Both the position numbers and the translations under genes were made by a program. This document shows positions 33,163 through 46,654 of a stretch of DNA of 64,000 nucleotides, one piece after another (the first letter of the stretch is position 1; every line of letters starts with the position of its first letter). This DNA comes from Nymphaea colorata (lineage: Eukaryota; Streptophyta; Magnoliopsida; Nymphaeales; Nymphaeaceae): assembly GCF_008831285.2 (NCBI RefSeq), contig NC_045150.1:9996001-10060000 (forward strand), given 5' to 3'. The notes below the pieces were generated by a model. The model ran no database searches. It was not told the origin of the DNA and saw only the letters and a program-made list of their open reading frames with translations.

Positions 33163-35379
33163 TAGCAGTAATTGGCTGGCGTTACATGGCTGTTTTGAGT
33201 TGACTGCTCTTGCGTTGAGTGATGTTTATCCTCTCTCAAGACTGTAAAAGGTTTCGTGTTTGAGTTGAAGTTGGACTTGCATTTCATTCTTAAATCAAAA
33301 TTCCAAACCAACAAATGCCCCAAAAAAGAGCGGTCGACCATTTGTTTGTTCGTGGCCATTCTCTCGGGCCAGGCTATCTATAATAGCATGTAATCATCTT
33401 TTGACATCATTCTCCTTCTCTTTTTTGCTTCTATATATTATTGTTTGTATGCGGTTCTTTATAATTTGGGGATTTATTTTCATGTATTTTATAATATATT
33501 TTTTCATTTCATCTGTGAAAATTGGTTTGAATCAACCTATTTGAATTGTACCAGCTTGTTCGCCTGAATGATGAATAACAATCGGCAAAGTTTAATATTT
33601 TATAAATAAACTTGTGCCGGCCCCTTTCCTAAAAAATAACATAACATATGTAGGACTCTAATTTTAGATGAGCAGGAGGTCACCCCACAATCTTAGAGAA
33701 AGCCAGAAGCTCCCTCTTTCCCTTTACCCTCAAGCCCACGGCCGCATCGATGCCTGTGAGTGGGGCCAAATATCCATCAACTAGTATAGTGCCTCCACTC
33801 CAGTTGCAGTATAGAAATGTAGCACCAACATCACTCGCGCTCGGTTATACTTCTGCTATGCATCCCTCTTTCCGTCAACCTACTTAGGGGTTGTTCTTAT
33901 TTTGAAAATTTTATGAGTGTCCCTGCTGTCAAATGACTCTTTAAAAATATTGGAGCCACAATGCAGATATTGTAAGCAATTTCTCTTACCTGTCATTGAT
34001 ACTAGTTTTTAAAACTTTTTATATACCTTAAAGTTGAAAATTAAACAAATATTGCACATTAGCCAGAAATTTTTGGATTTGCCACTACCCCGTTAGGGAT
34101 CTATTTTTCTTCAGCTTGTTCTCTCGCTGAAATCCATTTTGGTGATTTTTGGACTCTAATTAGTTTCAAGGCATGAAGCATAGACTCTCCATCCAACATG
34201 CACCAAACTCCATAAGTTAGTGATGTACTCCATATTTTGGTGATTGATTATAACCTTGCTTAGATTATCTTGCTATCAAGTTGAGGAGTTATCATGTTCT
34301 AAGTTTAAAATATACAGTTTTCCAGTACCTAAAACAAATTCTTGTATAATAATGTAATTGCACTGCATGAACTTCCGGCAGTGGCTGCTTGTGACATCAA
34401 ATAGTTTTTTTTTGCGCTCAGAAACTGTCGTGGGAGATTCTCGTTCTATTCATGAGACATCAAATAGGTAATTAAATATATAAATGAGAGTAATTAATCC
34501 ACTGTCTATGTCATAATTTACAGACACCAAGATTGGAACATTTTGCCGGCGGGGACTTATAGTGGCTGGTGACATTAGCTAGTAATGTAACAAGTTCTTG
34601 CATCATTTACTAGGGATTGCATGCAACCTTTTGTGTTTCTGCACCCTTCTCCAAAATCCAAGCAATGCTAAGTAATAACGTTTGAATATTCTTGTGTTGA
34701 AGAATTCCAATCACAAATTGATCAAGAACAGAGACATCTTAATGAATCCCTTAGGTAACCACAGTAAGCATTGAACATGAGGGAAAGTGTTGAAGCTAAG
34801 TGTGGGTTGCTGTGCACCATTGCCTATACCAGTCAGTCAAAAATATATTGTGATGATGCTGAACCCGGTTGCTGTCACATCATAGTGCCCATGTTTGATG
34901 TGACTCACGTGCCCTCCAGCCAAAAAGTCTTGGCTCCGCCACTAAAAAATGGGTTGAGATCACAAGTTGGCGGGTTAGCATGAGCTTATTTGTGTCATGA
35001 GAAATCAATTTTTTGATGGGATATTCATATGATCCATCTATTCTATAAGGTTGACTGGAAAATAGACGAATGTCATCATACTTTAAACTTGTTTAACGAT
35101 TAAAATGGGTGATTAAAGGGATTCAAATAAAAGTTGGTCTATTTTTTTTCTCTTTGAACTGGCCCTTGTGTCCAATTAAGACGAACCTCTACAGCTGGAT
35201 GATTATTTTTTTGTTTGGTCTCAATAAAAGCCATTGCAAAAGATGCATTTGCAATGATCAATTGCTTGACCTTGGTTTTCAATAATGGAACAGAACTTTT
35301 ATGGCAGTTTTAACAACACAAAATAACCATCCATCCAAGCATAGAAACAGCTGTGATTTCAATACACACACACAGACAC

Positions 35380-35381
<2 letters not shown>

Positions 35382-35455
<74 letters not shown>
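35382..35455. repeat. (TA)n microsatellite, copy A
   Basis: About 74 bp of pure TA after a (CA)n tract. In copy B the tract (46,590-46,653) is shorter and carries a TG interruption. Confidence 0.9.
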
Positions 35456-35457
<2 letters not shown>

Positions 35458-38199
35458 CCTCTAAATTGCTTTGTTTGATGCTTCTAGTATGCTTTCTATC
35501 TGGGAAGATGTCTAACCTGACCCTACAAGTAACAGACATTATCTATGTCTACAGCTGACCTTTGCACAATTATTTCTGATGCTGAAACAAGTACATCTTG
35601 TTTAGGATGTACCATCATACAAACCCGTTCTGTTGAATTTGAATGAACCTACAATTGTGGGACACCTGATACAGAATAGGCTCTAGGCAAATGGAGGTAA
35701 GGCTAAGATTTCGGCCATCTTGTTGAGCGGTAGTATGAAATACCCCTCTTGCTCACCTGATGCTAGGGAAGATCTCTATAGATTGTTCTTATTTTTTTAA
35801 TTGGTTCAGTCTTAACACAAAAAATAAGGTCGACTGAATGCTAGTTGGGTCTGGCTCATGGCGATCATTTACCGACAATTGATCCTCCACGGCCTTTATG
35901 ATTGCAGCTGGCCCCTACACATGGCTCCGGCTTTCAGACAATGGTCGGCTTTGACTCGTGGTTGATGTTGAAAGAACAAGCCGACCATGGCAGGACGTGA
36001 TGAAGCACAAAGTCAAGAAGGTGCCAACCTTGACTTCCATGTAAATGAGTGAAGCCATTAAGAGAAAGTTTTATCTGCAACATTTCGCGCTTGCTGGTCT
36101 ACATATCAGACCTATGGGCAGCCAGCAGCAATCCCACTTAACTGCTTTATTCAATTATCTTCGGCATAGGGGGTTAGCAGCCCAGACAGAAGATTAAAAT
36201 TCTAGATAAAGGACACTAGGTATAAATTTTTCAATTTTTAAAGAATGAGAAAATTTGTTCAAAAATATTAATATAAAAATAAAAAGCTTTTAAAATTTAT
36301 GTAATTACCAATACTTTACGATAGAAAGTTATGTGTCCATCAATTGAGAGAAGAATATTTTGGTAATTTATTAAAAATATTCTCCTTAGTCTTTTTACTT
36401 TTTTCTATTGTCAATTTTGTCCTTATAATTTTTTTTAATGTGAATTAAAGTTATTTTAATCATTAACCATATTGACGTACAAAAAAAATTATGCATCAGT
36501 ATAGCGACACTTAACCTATACCTGCCTCTACTCCTGCTAACTCCTCTCAACATGTGTTATTGGACTTATGGTCACCTTTTAAAGGCGGTACTGATTTTTA
36601 TGAGTCACCTCCATCAGATAGGTAGAACCCTTGTGGCCTCCTTCCTGAAAAAAAACTACTTTAAAGAAACCCACACACTAGTCCACGTTTTTGAAAAATA
36701 TGTTTGGTTGGCAAAAGTTCATCATCCAAATGCTTTGGATGATGGCTAGAATGGAAAGGGAAAGGAGAAAAGTGAGGAAAGGATGGACAAAGAAGGAAAA
36801 AACATTTCATTTTCTAGATCTTGCTTTTGTTTGCAATTTCAAAAAGTGGGCCAAAAATGCATTGGATTTTCTTTACCATAGACCTTCCCTTAGAAGGATA
36901 AGGAAGCCTGGAATAACAACATATCTATTGAATCCAGACATGGTAGTACTCATTTTGGAAATATCTAGTGCCAAAGTTACTCAATGGGTAAGTCTTGAAT
37001 CTTTAACCTAAATCCATTTTACCAAAAGTTTCTACCATATCAATCTACCCTTTTGTACAACCCAATAATTTCAAAAAATGAGCCAACTATGAGGCCAATT
37101 GTATTTTTGTGTCTTTTTTCTTTGGGCTTAACAGGTTGACGCATTGTTTAATCCATGTTTCATTTGCTGTAAAATTACTTGGGGGCGCCCATAAGCTCAT
37201 CTCTCTCTCCCACTCGCCAGTGCAGATTACTATTTAAATTAAGAATAAAACATGCAATACCCATCTCTTTCTCTGTCCCTCTCTCTCTATCTCTATACAT
37301 GTAGGAGAACTCAAATGACATGGAGCTGTTTCTTTGTTTCTTTCTTCCACCGCATTTTCACTTTCGGTGGTAGACAAGTCAAAAAAGGGAGGGACCACCC
37401 TGTTGAATAGGAACCATTAGTTTACATGATATGACAGTTCTATCATCGTTGATATTACAGTTCCAGACTTGGTGGCAGGGACGTAGACGTGGAGGTGGAA
37501 TAAAAAGGCTCGAATCAAAATACTTATGTGAAGTTGGAAGATTGTGTTCCCGTGGCAATATGGTGGCTATGGAAGAACATGAATTATGAATACCATGACA
37601 ACAAGAAGAATCAAAATCTGTTACATCAGAGGCAGTTGACCGTCTTTTTATTATGATTCAACAAGTGCTAAATAGCAAAAGAACGAGTTTCCACAACTTT
37701 TGTCCCTTTTTTATGTAGGAAGTCTCTCACATATATCATCAACTTCGACACAGATCAGCATCACCACAAAAGCATATAGAAGACTGATATGCTAATGAAA
37801 TCACATATGAAAGATGCCTTGGTTTGACCGACCAACTTCCCCTTCCCTATTTTAATGCTATTCACAGTACGTACACCACGGTCCTTATAAAAGAGATAGC
37901 AATGTCATTGAAAATTATAAATATATATAAACACACGCACTACTTCGGTCACAAATAAAAACCAACAGACCTCTTATATTTGTGTCAAAAAGTGTTTTAA
38001 ACAAAATGTGAATCTCCTAATTTGTTCATTATACACACTAATTTAATCTAAATAATCTTCAAGTTCAAATTACTTTTATAAATAAAAAATGTTTTTTTCT
38101 ACTATTAAAATTTTAATGTTATAAGAACCATTTCTTTTTTAATTATTATGGTATATTAATAAAATAAAAAACAACTCACTTAATGTATGTGTATCAGCA

Positions 38200-38223
38200 T
38201 TGAAATCTGCTATTTTTTTGTTC

Positions 38224-38256
<33 letters not shown>

Positions 38257-39700
38257 AAGGAATTGAAATCTGCTATTTTTTTGTTTTGTGTGGATAAAAA
38301 CCATCACAGTGCATTTGCGTTGACCAGTTGTTTGAGCACGGTATTTTGAAAGCAGTTTTTAATTATACAAAATAACAAAATAACCACTCTACTACAGAAG
38401 TAGCTGCTGGAAATGTATGAAGTTATTAACATGAACATAACTAAAGTTTGTGCGGCACCAGCCATCTTGTAGCTCCACCATGGGACTTACCATCACACAA
38501 GATGATTCAATTGACTTGGAATGTACCTGCAATTGTGGGTGACCTTATGCAGAATAGGCTCTGTCATTAGGGAAGATCTCTATATTTTAATTTTAATTGG
38601 TTCTGCCTTAACGCAAAATACAAGGTCGGCCGAATGCTATTGGGCCCAGCTATCATTAATTACCAAATAAGCACTTTATTAATTTGTCAGTCATTTGACC
38701 CAAATAATGCCAATGTTTAATTGATACCATATTTTTTTCATTTAAGATTTAGAAAAAGAATTATATCAATTAATTATCAGACATTTCACGATTTTGTCAT
38801 CTAGCTACCTCTAGTTTTGATAGTCATAGCACCAACTTCATCCACATTTTCTTGTACCTGGTGATTGTTAACGTACATGTTTTTTTCCACATGTACGAAG
38901 GTTATTATAATGTACTGCTGTAGTTGAAAAAAACAAAATCATTATCAATAGAATATTCATAAAAAAAACATATAAAGTCAAAGAAAATAGTGCGTGAGCA
39001 CCCCGATCATCAGGAAGGAGATGTTCAAGTAATATTGACAAAGTTACTCTTCGATGTAGATTCATTACTTATTCTTTCTATGAAAGGGACGGCAGCCTAA
39101 CTCCCAGCAGAGTTTGCATCGAAAGTGACAAAGAAAATTGTGGTAGTGTACTTATGTCCAGATGGTTTGAGAGATTGATCCGATCCACTTTTGTACTTTA
39201 AGTTGTGTTTGATAGTTCGATGTAGCATTAAAAGATATGCTTTAAAAGATCCTCAGCTTAAACAAACTAAAGATTTATGTAGCATGGATCTTAAATCCAT
39301 GTACATTAAAAATGATAGATTTAAGGTCGGAGGGGTGGGGGAGTTTCGACCTGATTTGGTCGCTGGTGAAACAAATACAACCACAACAATAAAGACAAGC
39401 TATTGGCAACGTCTTTTGTCGTTGCAAATAAGTTTATTGCCAACTTGCAAAAGACCAATACTCGTCCTTGCCCTTTGCAGTGTTGCCAAAAACGTTTCGC
39501 TAGACTCAGATCACCTGCCACCATTTTATAAGTGCACGGACTGGTCATTTCGAGCTTTTATCCAATGTCGTGCCCGTGTTGAGAAAACTTGACAAATCAA
39601 TGTAAATTTGAAAATTTACATGAATAACGGCAGATTCAGATTGGACATCCCTATCAAGTCTGTTGAGAATGCATTTATAAAAGAAAGAATCATTAAAATT
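38200..39700. other. Spacer between the 7.5-kb copies, with related fragment
   Basis: 38,200-38,223 and 38,263-38,286 are a direct repeat ('ttgaaatctgctattttttt') flanking a (TA)n tract. 38,290-38,860 resembles 35,230-35,850 in copy A and 62,560-63,200 (shared words 'accatcacacaagatg', 'acctgcaattgtggg', 'catccacattttcttgt'), so it is a diverged piece of the same array. No gene is recognised from 38,860 to 39,700. Confidence 0.65.
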
Positions 39701-39703
39701 TAC

Positions 39704-40953
39704 TTGTTTCCACCATTCCTCCCGTTCTACTTCAAAGTTCCCAGCCATGGAAAATGTGATGCATTTGATGTAATCCAAGCATGGGTTTCCTTCAACAATA
39801 TTGGGCAGTAAGTTTCTTGATTTCCACATCAACTTCTGCCAACAAGATCCAAGATCAAAGAATAGGTCAGTTTTCAGCACAAAGAAACTAACCAGCCTCA
39901 ATCAATGGGACAAGCTTCTATAAGAGGAAGAAACTAATCTAGCATGCACCTTAGAAAGGACAAGCTTCTGTGAATCAATCATGGCCATCAAGTCTAGATC
40001 TTGATTAACTCTCCGCTCCTTGCTGACATCCACATCTGCAGTGCCTGATAGGACCATAACTAGTTCAGACCTGATGGGATGACTCAGATGTTCTCTGGAA
40101 GAAAAATTAACTCATGATCAACTAAGTCAAAACCAGCTTCGTGCCATCAAGGGACAAAATGCAAGTTCCTACTAAAATTGACTTGATACTGATGAAACTA
40201 CAAAGAAAAGGAGGAAATTCGGAAATTCAAACTGTTACAGTCTTAAGGTATTAGAAGCAAAGTAGTTTACAAATCAAATCATGAGAATATATATTGTTAC
40301 ATTAAAGGGAGGCAGCTCTTTGCAAATGCACCATGTCTCAAACAGCAACTATGTGTTTCAACAACTATACTAAGTAGTAAGTAGATTACACCTGTGACAT
40401 GTAACTTGTTTCCAATAGCTATAGGTGTGCCATCATTCTTAAGAATTATACTTATAATTTCACCAATACATTCTACTTGTTAAGTAAATTGACCACCTGT
40501 AACAACATTCTAGAAATAAAATCAGCATTAACCCAATAGAATATATACCAAGATAATATCGAGAGAAAGGATTAAGTAGACCAAGTAAGGTTACTAAAAA
40601 TAGCAAGAAGGCAATAGACAGTATAAAGGCTATAAGCCCAAAAGATCTTGGATGCTCCATGAGCAGCAATTAGGGCACGGACATCAGCAAAGAGGAATTC
40701 TTACATCCATACCAGTGCTACATAGTAATGAGACTGAATAATCATCTTACCCATGTGTTGCAGGAGGAAGGCCTTGAAGTTGTTCAGTATAAGGTGGCAT
40801 ATCGAAAACTACAAAATCATAAAATTCTTCATAAATAAGTAGATTGTATTGATTTCCAAATAAATATATTCATAAATACAAAGTATGTGGAATGGATCAA
40901 AGAAAGTAGGTCTTACAAAAGCTTTGAATGATGGACGATGTGCAGCCATCTCA
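39704..40953 (-). pseudogene. Exon-like segments of an unidentified gene
   Basis: Several open segments bounded by plausible splice sites lie in order on the minus strand. One ends at 40,921 with MAAHRPSFKAF before GTAAGACC. Another (about 40,810-40,752) reads FDMPPYTEQLQGLPPATH before GGTAAGATG. A third at about 40,685-40,640 reads ADVRALIAAHGASK. 40,094-39,950 lies between TTCTTCCAG and GTGCATG and contains SHPIRSELVMVLSGTAD. 39,835-39,704 lies between TTGGCAG and GTAAAT and contains EGNPCLDYIKCITFSMAG (exactly 44 codons). The residue composition looks like a conserved protein, but I cannot name it. No start or end is seen, so this is probably a gene fragment captured in the spacer, or part of a larger gene disrupted by the array. 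Confidence 0.4.
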
Positions 40954-41954
40954 TATAAGCAATTTGCAAACCATATCCAAAAGTTATACTAAAAAAATTA
41001 GTACAATTATCATACAAAAATATTGGCCATCATGGAAAAAACGAGAGAGAGGAGACCAAATATCAGATTTGAAACCATATTGAATGGCTGAATGTAGATC
41101 GTTAGAGAGAGTTATAAGATTACATAGGTTAGCCACAATCTACTGCACCCATTTTCAAAGACCCAGAGGAACTAATCAACAAAAGAATATCCAAAACAAA
41201 ATTGGCAGAAGCTATGGTAAAAATGCATGCTTGAAATGTTGAATGCTTTGTAGCTGCACCTACTAAAAACACTTGATATTCTCTTTGACTTAGCTATTAC
41301 TTACAAGACACACTATTAGAAAAGTGACTCCTAAAAGATGGAAGAGACATTATGGAGGATGACCACCACAGCATATGCAAGATAGCATGTGTATAAAAAT
41401 ATAAATAAACATGCATTAGAAGTTAGATATAAATACGTAGATAAATAGCTATATGTAATACATAAATAAATAGAGAACTAACGTAAATGTGTATGACATT
41501 ATCACTTCAAATAATATGTCACCTTTGAGTCTTTGATAACTCTGAAGAAACCAAATGTAAAATTAGGGCTCGTGTGTAAAAAAAGTGTAGCAAATACCCC
41601 CAAACTACCTTATATGTATCCGCACTGCCCTTTCAAATTAATCTAAGATGCCCCCTATTGTTCCTTGCAACACCACCTTTGAAGTCAAATAAAATAAAAC
41701 ATCAACCTCGTATTTGAAAAGAATTAACATGGCATTATTTTAGACTTGTCAGTTTCACACAGAAAAAAACCTCAAAATGATCAAATGTGGTCAGACTAAG
41801 AGAAAAGATAATGAAAGATATACAAAATGTGTCATTTTTAAGATTCTAACTTTTAGATCCGCAAGGAGGGGAGGGAGAGAGTTGAATGTGCAATAACCAG
41901 AAACACACAATTATGACCAAATAAAACCCTTACTTATAGGTGACAAAAGTCTAT
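40954..41954. other. Spacer, nothing recognised
   Basis: AT-rich DNA without recognisable coding or repeat structure before duplication copy B. Intronic sequence of the neighbouring exon-like segments is possible. Confidence 0.45.
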
Positions 41955-41983
41955 AACTTTTGTTCCTACGATAAACAATTCAT

Positions 41984-43326
41984 TTCTACGTGTTGGACTT
42001 TCAGTTGGTGGAAAAGAAAGCAGTCTGTAGCCCAGATCATACTACATGCATGTTCTGCTGCGCAATATTCCCAAAGATGGGCATCTCTTCATCTTTAATG
42101 GCTAAGCAGATGATTCCACTTCTAAACATTCTAAAGATATTTGAAGGTGGCAGCTTCCAGTCTGCACTAGCAAAATGAAAGGTCATCTCTGGCAACCCTT
42201 CATGTGGATCACCATTGTTCCCTACATGGTAACACAGCAAATCTTGCTCAGGAGGATAGAAGCGCTCACGGTTTATGACATTGGCCACTGCATTTGCCAC
42301 TTGACCATAGACATCTTTGGCAAGAAAAGTCAGGCTGGTACCCAAGTCTATGATGATCGATCTGGCATCCCCCAACAATGCAGTCGTCTGTGCACCAGCA
42401 AATTGTATGTTGAATCTGCTGTTCCCAACACTTATGTTTGTCGGGATGAGTCACATAAAAGCTGCCTTCACCACCATCTGATGCCATCGGTGTCTCTTGA
42501 ACCTCTTCTGTGCCAGAAAAGTCTGCATCGTCGCCGAATTTGAGCTGTCCCACGGAATTGTTTTCATTTCTATATGGAGGAAGACAGTAAGCAAATTTGT
42601 CATCAATGGAAGAGCCGATCTGTTTACCAAGAGAGAGAGGACCACGGCCAAGGCCTGGAACTTTATGCAGGGCAAAATCAGGATTATCTTCACGATGGAC
42701 ACAACCAAAGACAATTCCTTCATGCTTGATGGTGTTGGCACCATTGTCAAACAAGCGCTTCTCGGAGGCTAGGACTCTTTATACTTTGGAAATGTCTCTA
42801 TAGGAATATCCGAACCAGCAAAGTTGGTCGCTGGTGCAACGATGGACATGCAGTTCCGTGCAGAAGCTGGTGGAGCATCTCGGTTCTAGTGGGTGGACGA
42901 CTGAAGTGTATCAAACATTGGTGTTTTGACATGGCAGTTGTCACAATGGTGGCATGTTGTCCATATGAGGTTACTACCAGTGCCTATAATGGCCCAGTAC
43001 AGGCTGGATGGGGTACCTAGCGAGAGTTTCATGAGAAGCTCACCGAGACCAGCCATCACAGGGCTGTTGATCATGCTGGTGGTATTGGCAAACCATGAAG
43101 CAATGCTGCGGGAGTGCAACTTGAAGCGCAGAGCCGCCTGCTCAGCTCGTTGATATAGTGTGGATGAAATTTCATAGAGAGGTGACTGGGATGAGTCTCG
43201 ATGAATGAGGTCTATAGAGAAGCCGAGAGGTTTGGAAGCAAAGATTGTGGTAGGGTTAGGCAGTATTGCAAGTAGGAGCAGCTGCAGGAGGAGGCTGAAT
43301 GCTAAGGGGGAGAAGAAGGTTGCCAT
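41984..43326 (-). pseudogene. CDR1/nepenthesin-like aspartic protease pseudogene, copy B
   Basis: Near-identical to copy A. It shares the GTGS and DLGTS catalytic-site losses, the TAG after the LQSST segment (at 42,886-42,888), the mid-gene frameshift and the C-terminal frameshift. It keeps the N-terminal frame that copy A has lost: the signal peptide, GFSIDLIHRDS, GELLMKLSLGTPSSLYW and GTGSNLIW read through for 146 codons. It lacks 9 nt present in copy A, so GLVGLGRGPLSLG becomes GLGRGPLSLG. The shared lesions show that the gene was dead before the block was duplicated. Confidence 0.95.
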
Positions 43327-43369
43327 GGTGAGGACTAAAAGGTTGTTGTACTAAGGATAAATGTGTTGA

Positions 43370-43377
43370 TATTTATA
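43370..43377 (-). promoter_or_regulatory. TATA box of protease copy B
   Basis: Minus-strand TATAAATA, 44 bp upstream of the ATG at 43,326, as in copy A. Confidence 0.65.
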
Positions 43378-43695
43378 ACGGAAGTCATAGTTATGGTGGC
43401 CGCTGATGAAGGGAAGCATTTGGATTTGAAAATTCTGCAAAAAAAAAAAAGAAAGACGTGGCTGAACTGAGTTATGTATTCCTTTGTGTAACCAGTAACC
43501 ATCACAATGGAGAAAAGTGGTAGCATCTTCCAATTGTTAAGCTTAGGTATAACAATCACAAACATTTGAAGACTTTCAAACACAAAAGGAATGCTGCAGA
43601 CACTTTAACGTATTACTTAAGGTGACCACAATAACTGCTGTATACGTTGGAAGAAGAGATTGTCCTAGTGGTGTTTGAAATTTTTTTTTAGGCAT

Positions 43696-43886
43696 CAGGG
43701 ATGGAGCCAAGGGAGGCTCGCATGGCCCTGGCCCACCTCAATTTTTTTAAAAAAAATCTATATGTAAATTTTAGTAAATTTCACTTGTCCTATATAAAAA
43801 TTTTGAAAAATGATATTTTGACCTTAGTCAAAATTTAGAAACATTAATTCGGCCCTTCTCATGAAATTTTTTTGGCTCTGTCCCTG
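43696..43886. mobile_element. Small TIR element (hAT-like MITE), copy B
   Basis: Counterpart of 32,395-32,586 carried along by the segmental duplication. Ends CAGGGATGGAGCCAA and CAGGGACAGAGCCAA match slightly better (13 of 15) than in copy A. Confidence 0.65.
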
Positions 43887-46587
43887 TAACACATGGTAGT
43901 CCCTGCTCCAAAACCTGTCCATTGACCTCCTTAAACCGTGAACCTTGAAGTGATTGGAAAATCTTTCTCCCTCATGATCTCTCTCTATACATATATATAT
44001 ACAAATGTCTTTCCACCCCATGATATTATGGGCTCTCATCTGGTGATAGTTCATGGGGCAGAGGCTCATGTAGTGAGGGTTTGCAGGTATGCTATGTCCA
44101 TTTTGGCCATATCATATGCCTCTTTTATATTTTTATATATATAGCAAAAAATAAATGGGGACTCTGATTATTCAATGTTACTCTACTCATTCATAAGGAC
44201 AATTTGATTCATTATAATGAATTGACGACAAAAAACTAAAGAAAAAAAAAGTAAAGGGTATTTTTGTCATCTAGTATTAGTTTATACTTTTTTTTTCTTC
44301 ACCTTTCTCTCAACCGTTGAGTGGGTCAATGTGAATATGGCCAGAATATATATATATGTATATATATATATTAGCAGTAATTGGCTGGCGTTACATGGCT
44401 GTTTTGAGTTGACCGCTCTTGCGTTGAGTGGTGTTTATCCTCTCTCAAGACTGTAAAAGGTTTCGTGTTTGAGTTGAAGTTGGACTTGCATTTCATTCTT
44501 AAATCAAAATTCCAAACCAACAAATGCCCCCTAAAAGAGCGGTCGACAATTTGTTTGTTCGTGGCCATTCTCTCGGGCCAGGCTATCTATAATAGCGTGT
44601 AATCATCTTTTGACATCATTCTCCTTCTCTTTTTTGCTTCTATATATTATTGTTTGTATGCGGTTCTTTATAATTTGGGGATTTATTTTCATGTATTTTA
44701 TAATATATTTTTTCATTTCATCTGTGAAAATTGGTTTGAATCAACCTATTTGAATTGTACCAGCTTGTTCGCCTGAATGATGAATAACAATCGGCAAAGT
44801 TTAATATTTTATAAATAAACTTGTGCCGGCCCCTTTCCTAAAAAATAACATAACATATGTAGGACTCTAATTTTAGATGAGCAGGAGGTCACCCCACAAT
44901 CTTAGAGAAAGCCAGAAGCTCCCTCTTTCCCTTTACCCTCAAGCCCACGGCCGCATCGATGCCTGTGAATGGGGCCAAATATCCATCAACTAGTATAGTG
45001 CTTCCACTCCAGTTGCAGTATAGAAATGTAGCACCAACATCACTCGCGCTCGGTTATACTTCTGCTATGCATCCCTCTTTCCGTCAACCTACTTAGGGGT
45101 TGTTCTTATTTTGAAAATTTTATGAGTGTCCCTGCTGTCAAATGACTCTTTAACAATATTGGAGCCACATTGCGGATATTGTAAGCAATTTCTCTTACAT
45201 GTCATTGATACTAGTTTTTAAAACTTTTTATATACCTTAAAGTTGAAAATTAAACTAATATTGCACATTAGCCAGAAATTTTTGGATTTGCCACTACCCC
45301 GTTAGGGATCTACTTTTCTTCAGCTTGTTCTCTTGCTGAAATCCATTTTGGTGATTTTTGGACTCTAATTAGTTTCAAGGTATGAAGCATAGACTCTCCA
45401 TCCAACATGCACCAAACTCCATAAGTTAGTGATGTACTCCATATTTTGGTGATTGATTATAACCTTGCTTAGATTATCTTGCTATCAAGTTGAGGAGTTA
45501 TCATGTTCTAAGTTTAAAATATACAGTTTTCCAGTACCTAAAACAAATTCTTGTATAATAATGTAATTGCACTGCATGAACTTCCGGCAGTGGCTGCTTG
45601 TGACATTAAATAGTTTGTTTTTGCGCTCAGAAACTGTCGTGGGAGATCCTCGTTCTATTCATGAGACATCAAATAGGTAATTAAATATAAAAATGAGAGT
45701 AATTAATCCACTGTCTATGTCATAATTTACAGACACCAAGATTGGAACATTTTGCCGCCGGGGACTTATAGTGGCTGGTGACATTAGCTAGTAATGTAAC
45801 AAGTTCTTGCATCATTTACTAGGGATTGCATGCAACCTTTTGTGTTTCTGCACCCTTCTCCAAAATCCAAGCAATGCTAAGTAATAACGTTTGAATATTC
45901 TTGTGTTGAAGAATTCCAATCACAAATTGATCAAGAACAGAGACATCTTAATGAATCTCTTAGGTAACCACAGTAAGCATTGAACATGAGGGAAAGTGTT
46001 GAAGCTAAGTGTGGGTTGCTGTGCACCATTGCCTATACCAGTCAGTCAAAAATATATTGTGATGATGCTGAACCCGGTTGCTGTCACATCATAGTGCCCA
46101 TGTTTGATGTGACTCACGTGCCCTCCAGCCAAAAAGTCTTGGCTCCGCCACTAAAAAATGGGTTGAGATCACAAGTTGGCGGGTTAGCATGAGCTTATTT
46201 GTGTCATGAGAAATCAATTTTTTGATGGGATATTCATATGATCCATCTATTCTATAAGGTTGACTGGAAAATAGACGAATGTCATCATACTTTAAACTTG
46301 TTTAACGATTAAAATGGGTGATTAAAGGGATTCAAATAAAAGTTGGTCTATTTTTTTTCTCTTTGAACTGGCCTTTGTGTCCAATTAAGACGAACCTCTA
46401 CAGCTGGATGATTATTTTTTTGTTGGTCTCAATAAAAGCCATTGCAAAAGATGCATTTGCAATGATCAATTGCTTGACCATGGTTTTCAATAATGGAACA
46501 GAACTTTTATGTCAGTTTTAACAAGACAAAATAACCATCCATCCAAGCATAGAAACAGCTGTGATTTCAATACACACACACACACAC

Positions 46588-46589
<2 letters not shown>

Positions 46590-46653
<64 letters not shown>
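46590..46653. repeat. (TA)n microsatellite, copy B
   Basis: Shorter, interrupted counterpart of 35,382-35,455, preceded by the same (CA)n tract. Confidence 0.9.

Positions 46654-46654
<1 letters not shown>

Larger units (their letters stand above)
30646..38199. repeat. 7.5-kb segmental duplication, copy A
   Basis: From 'acttttgttcctacgataaa' to 'gtatgtgtatcagca' this block is matched in direct orientation by 41,955-49,385. Differences are scattered substitutions, small indels and large changes in microsatellite length. The left edge lies at the very 3' end of the aspartic protease pseudogene. The remaining ~6 kb is non-coding: a TIR element (32,395-32,586), (TA)n tracts (33,052-33,162; 35,382-35,455) and AT-rich DNA with no recognisable gene. 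Confidence 0.97.

Noticed and set aside
34771-34983. 70-codon frame identical in both 7.5-kb copies (also 45,980-46,192)
   Set aside because: Identity reflects the recent duplication. The diverged homologous fragment at 50,430-50,650 does not keep the frame, so there is no evidence of selection.
36691-37011. 106-codon frame, partly conserved at 47,977-48,204
   Set aside because: Present only because the block is duplicated. Small indels already shift the N-terminal part in copy B and no domain is recognised.
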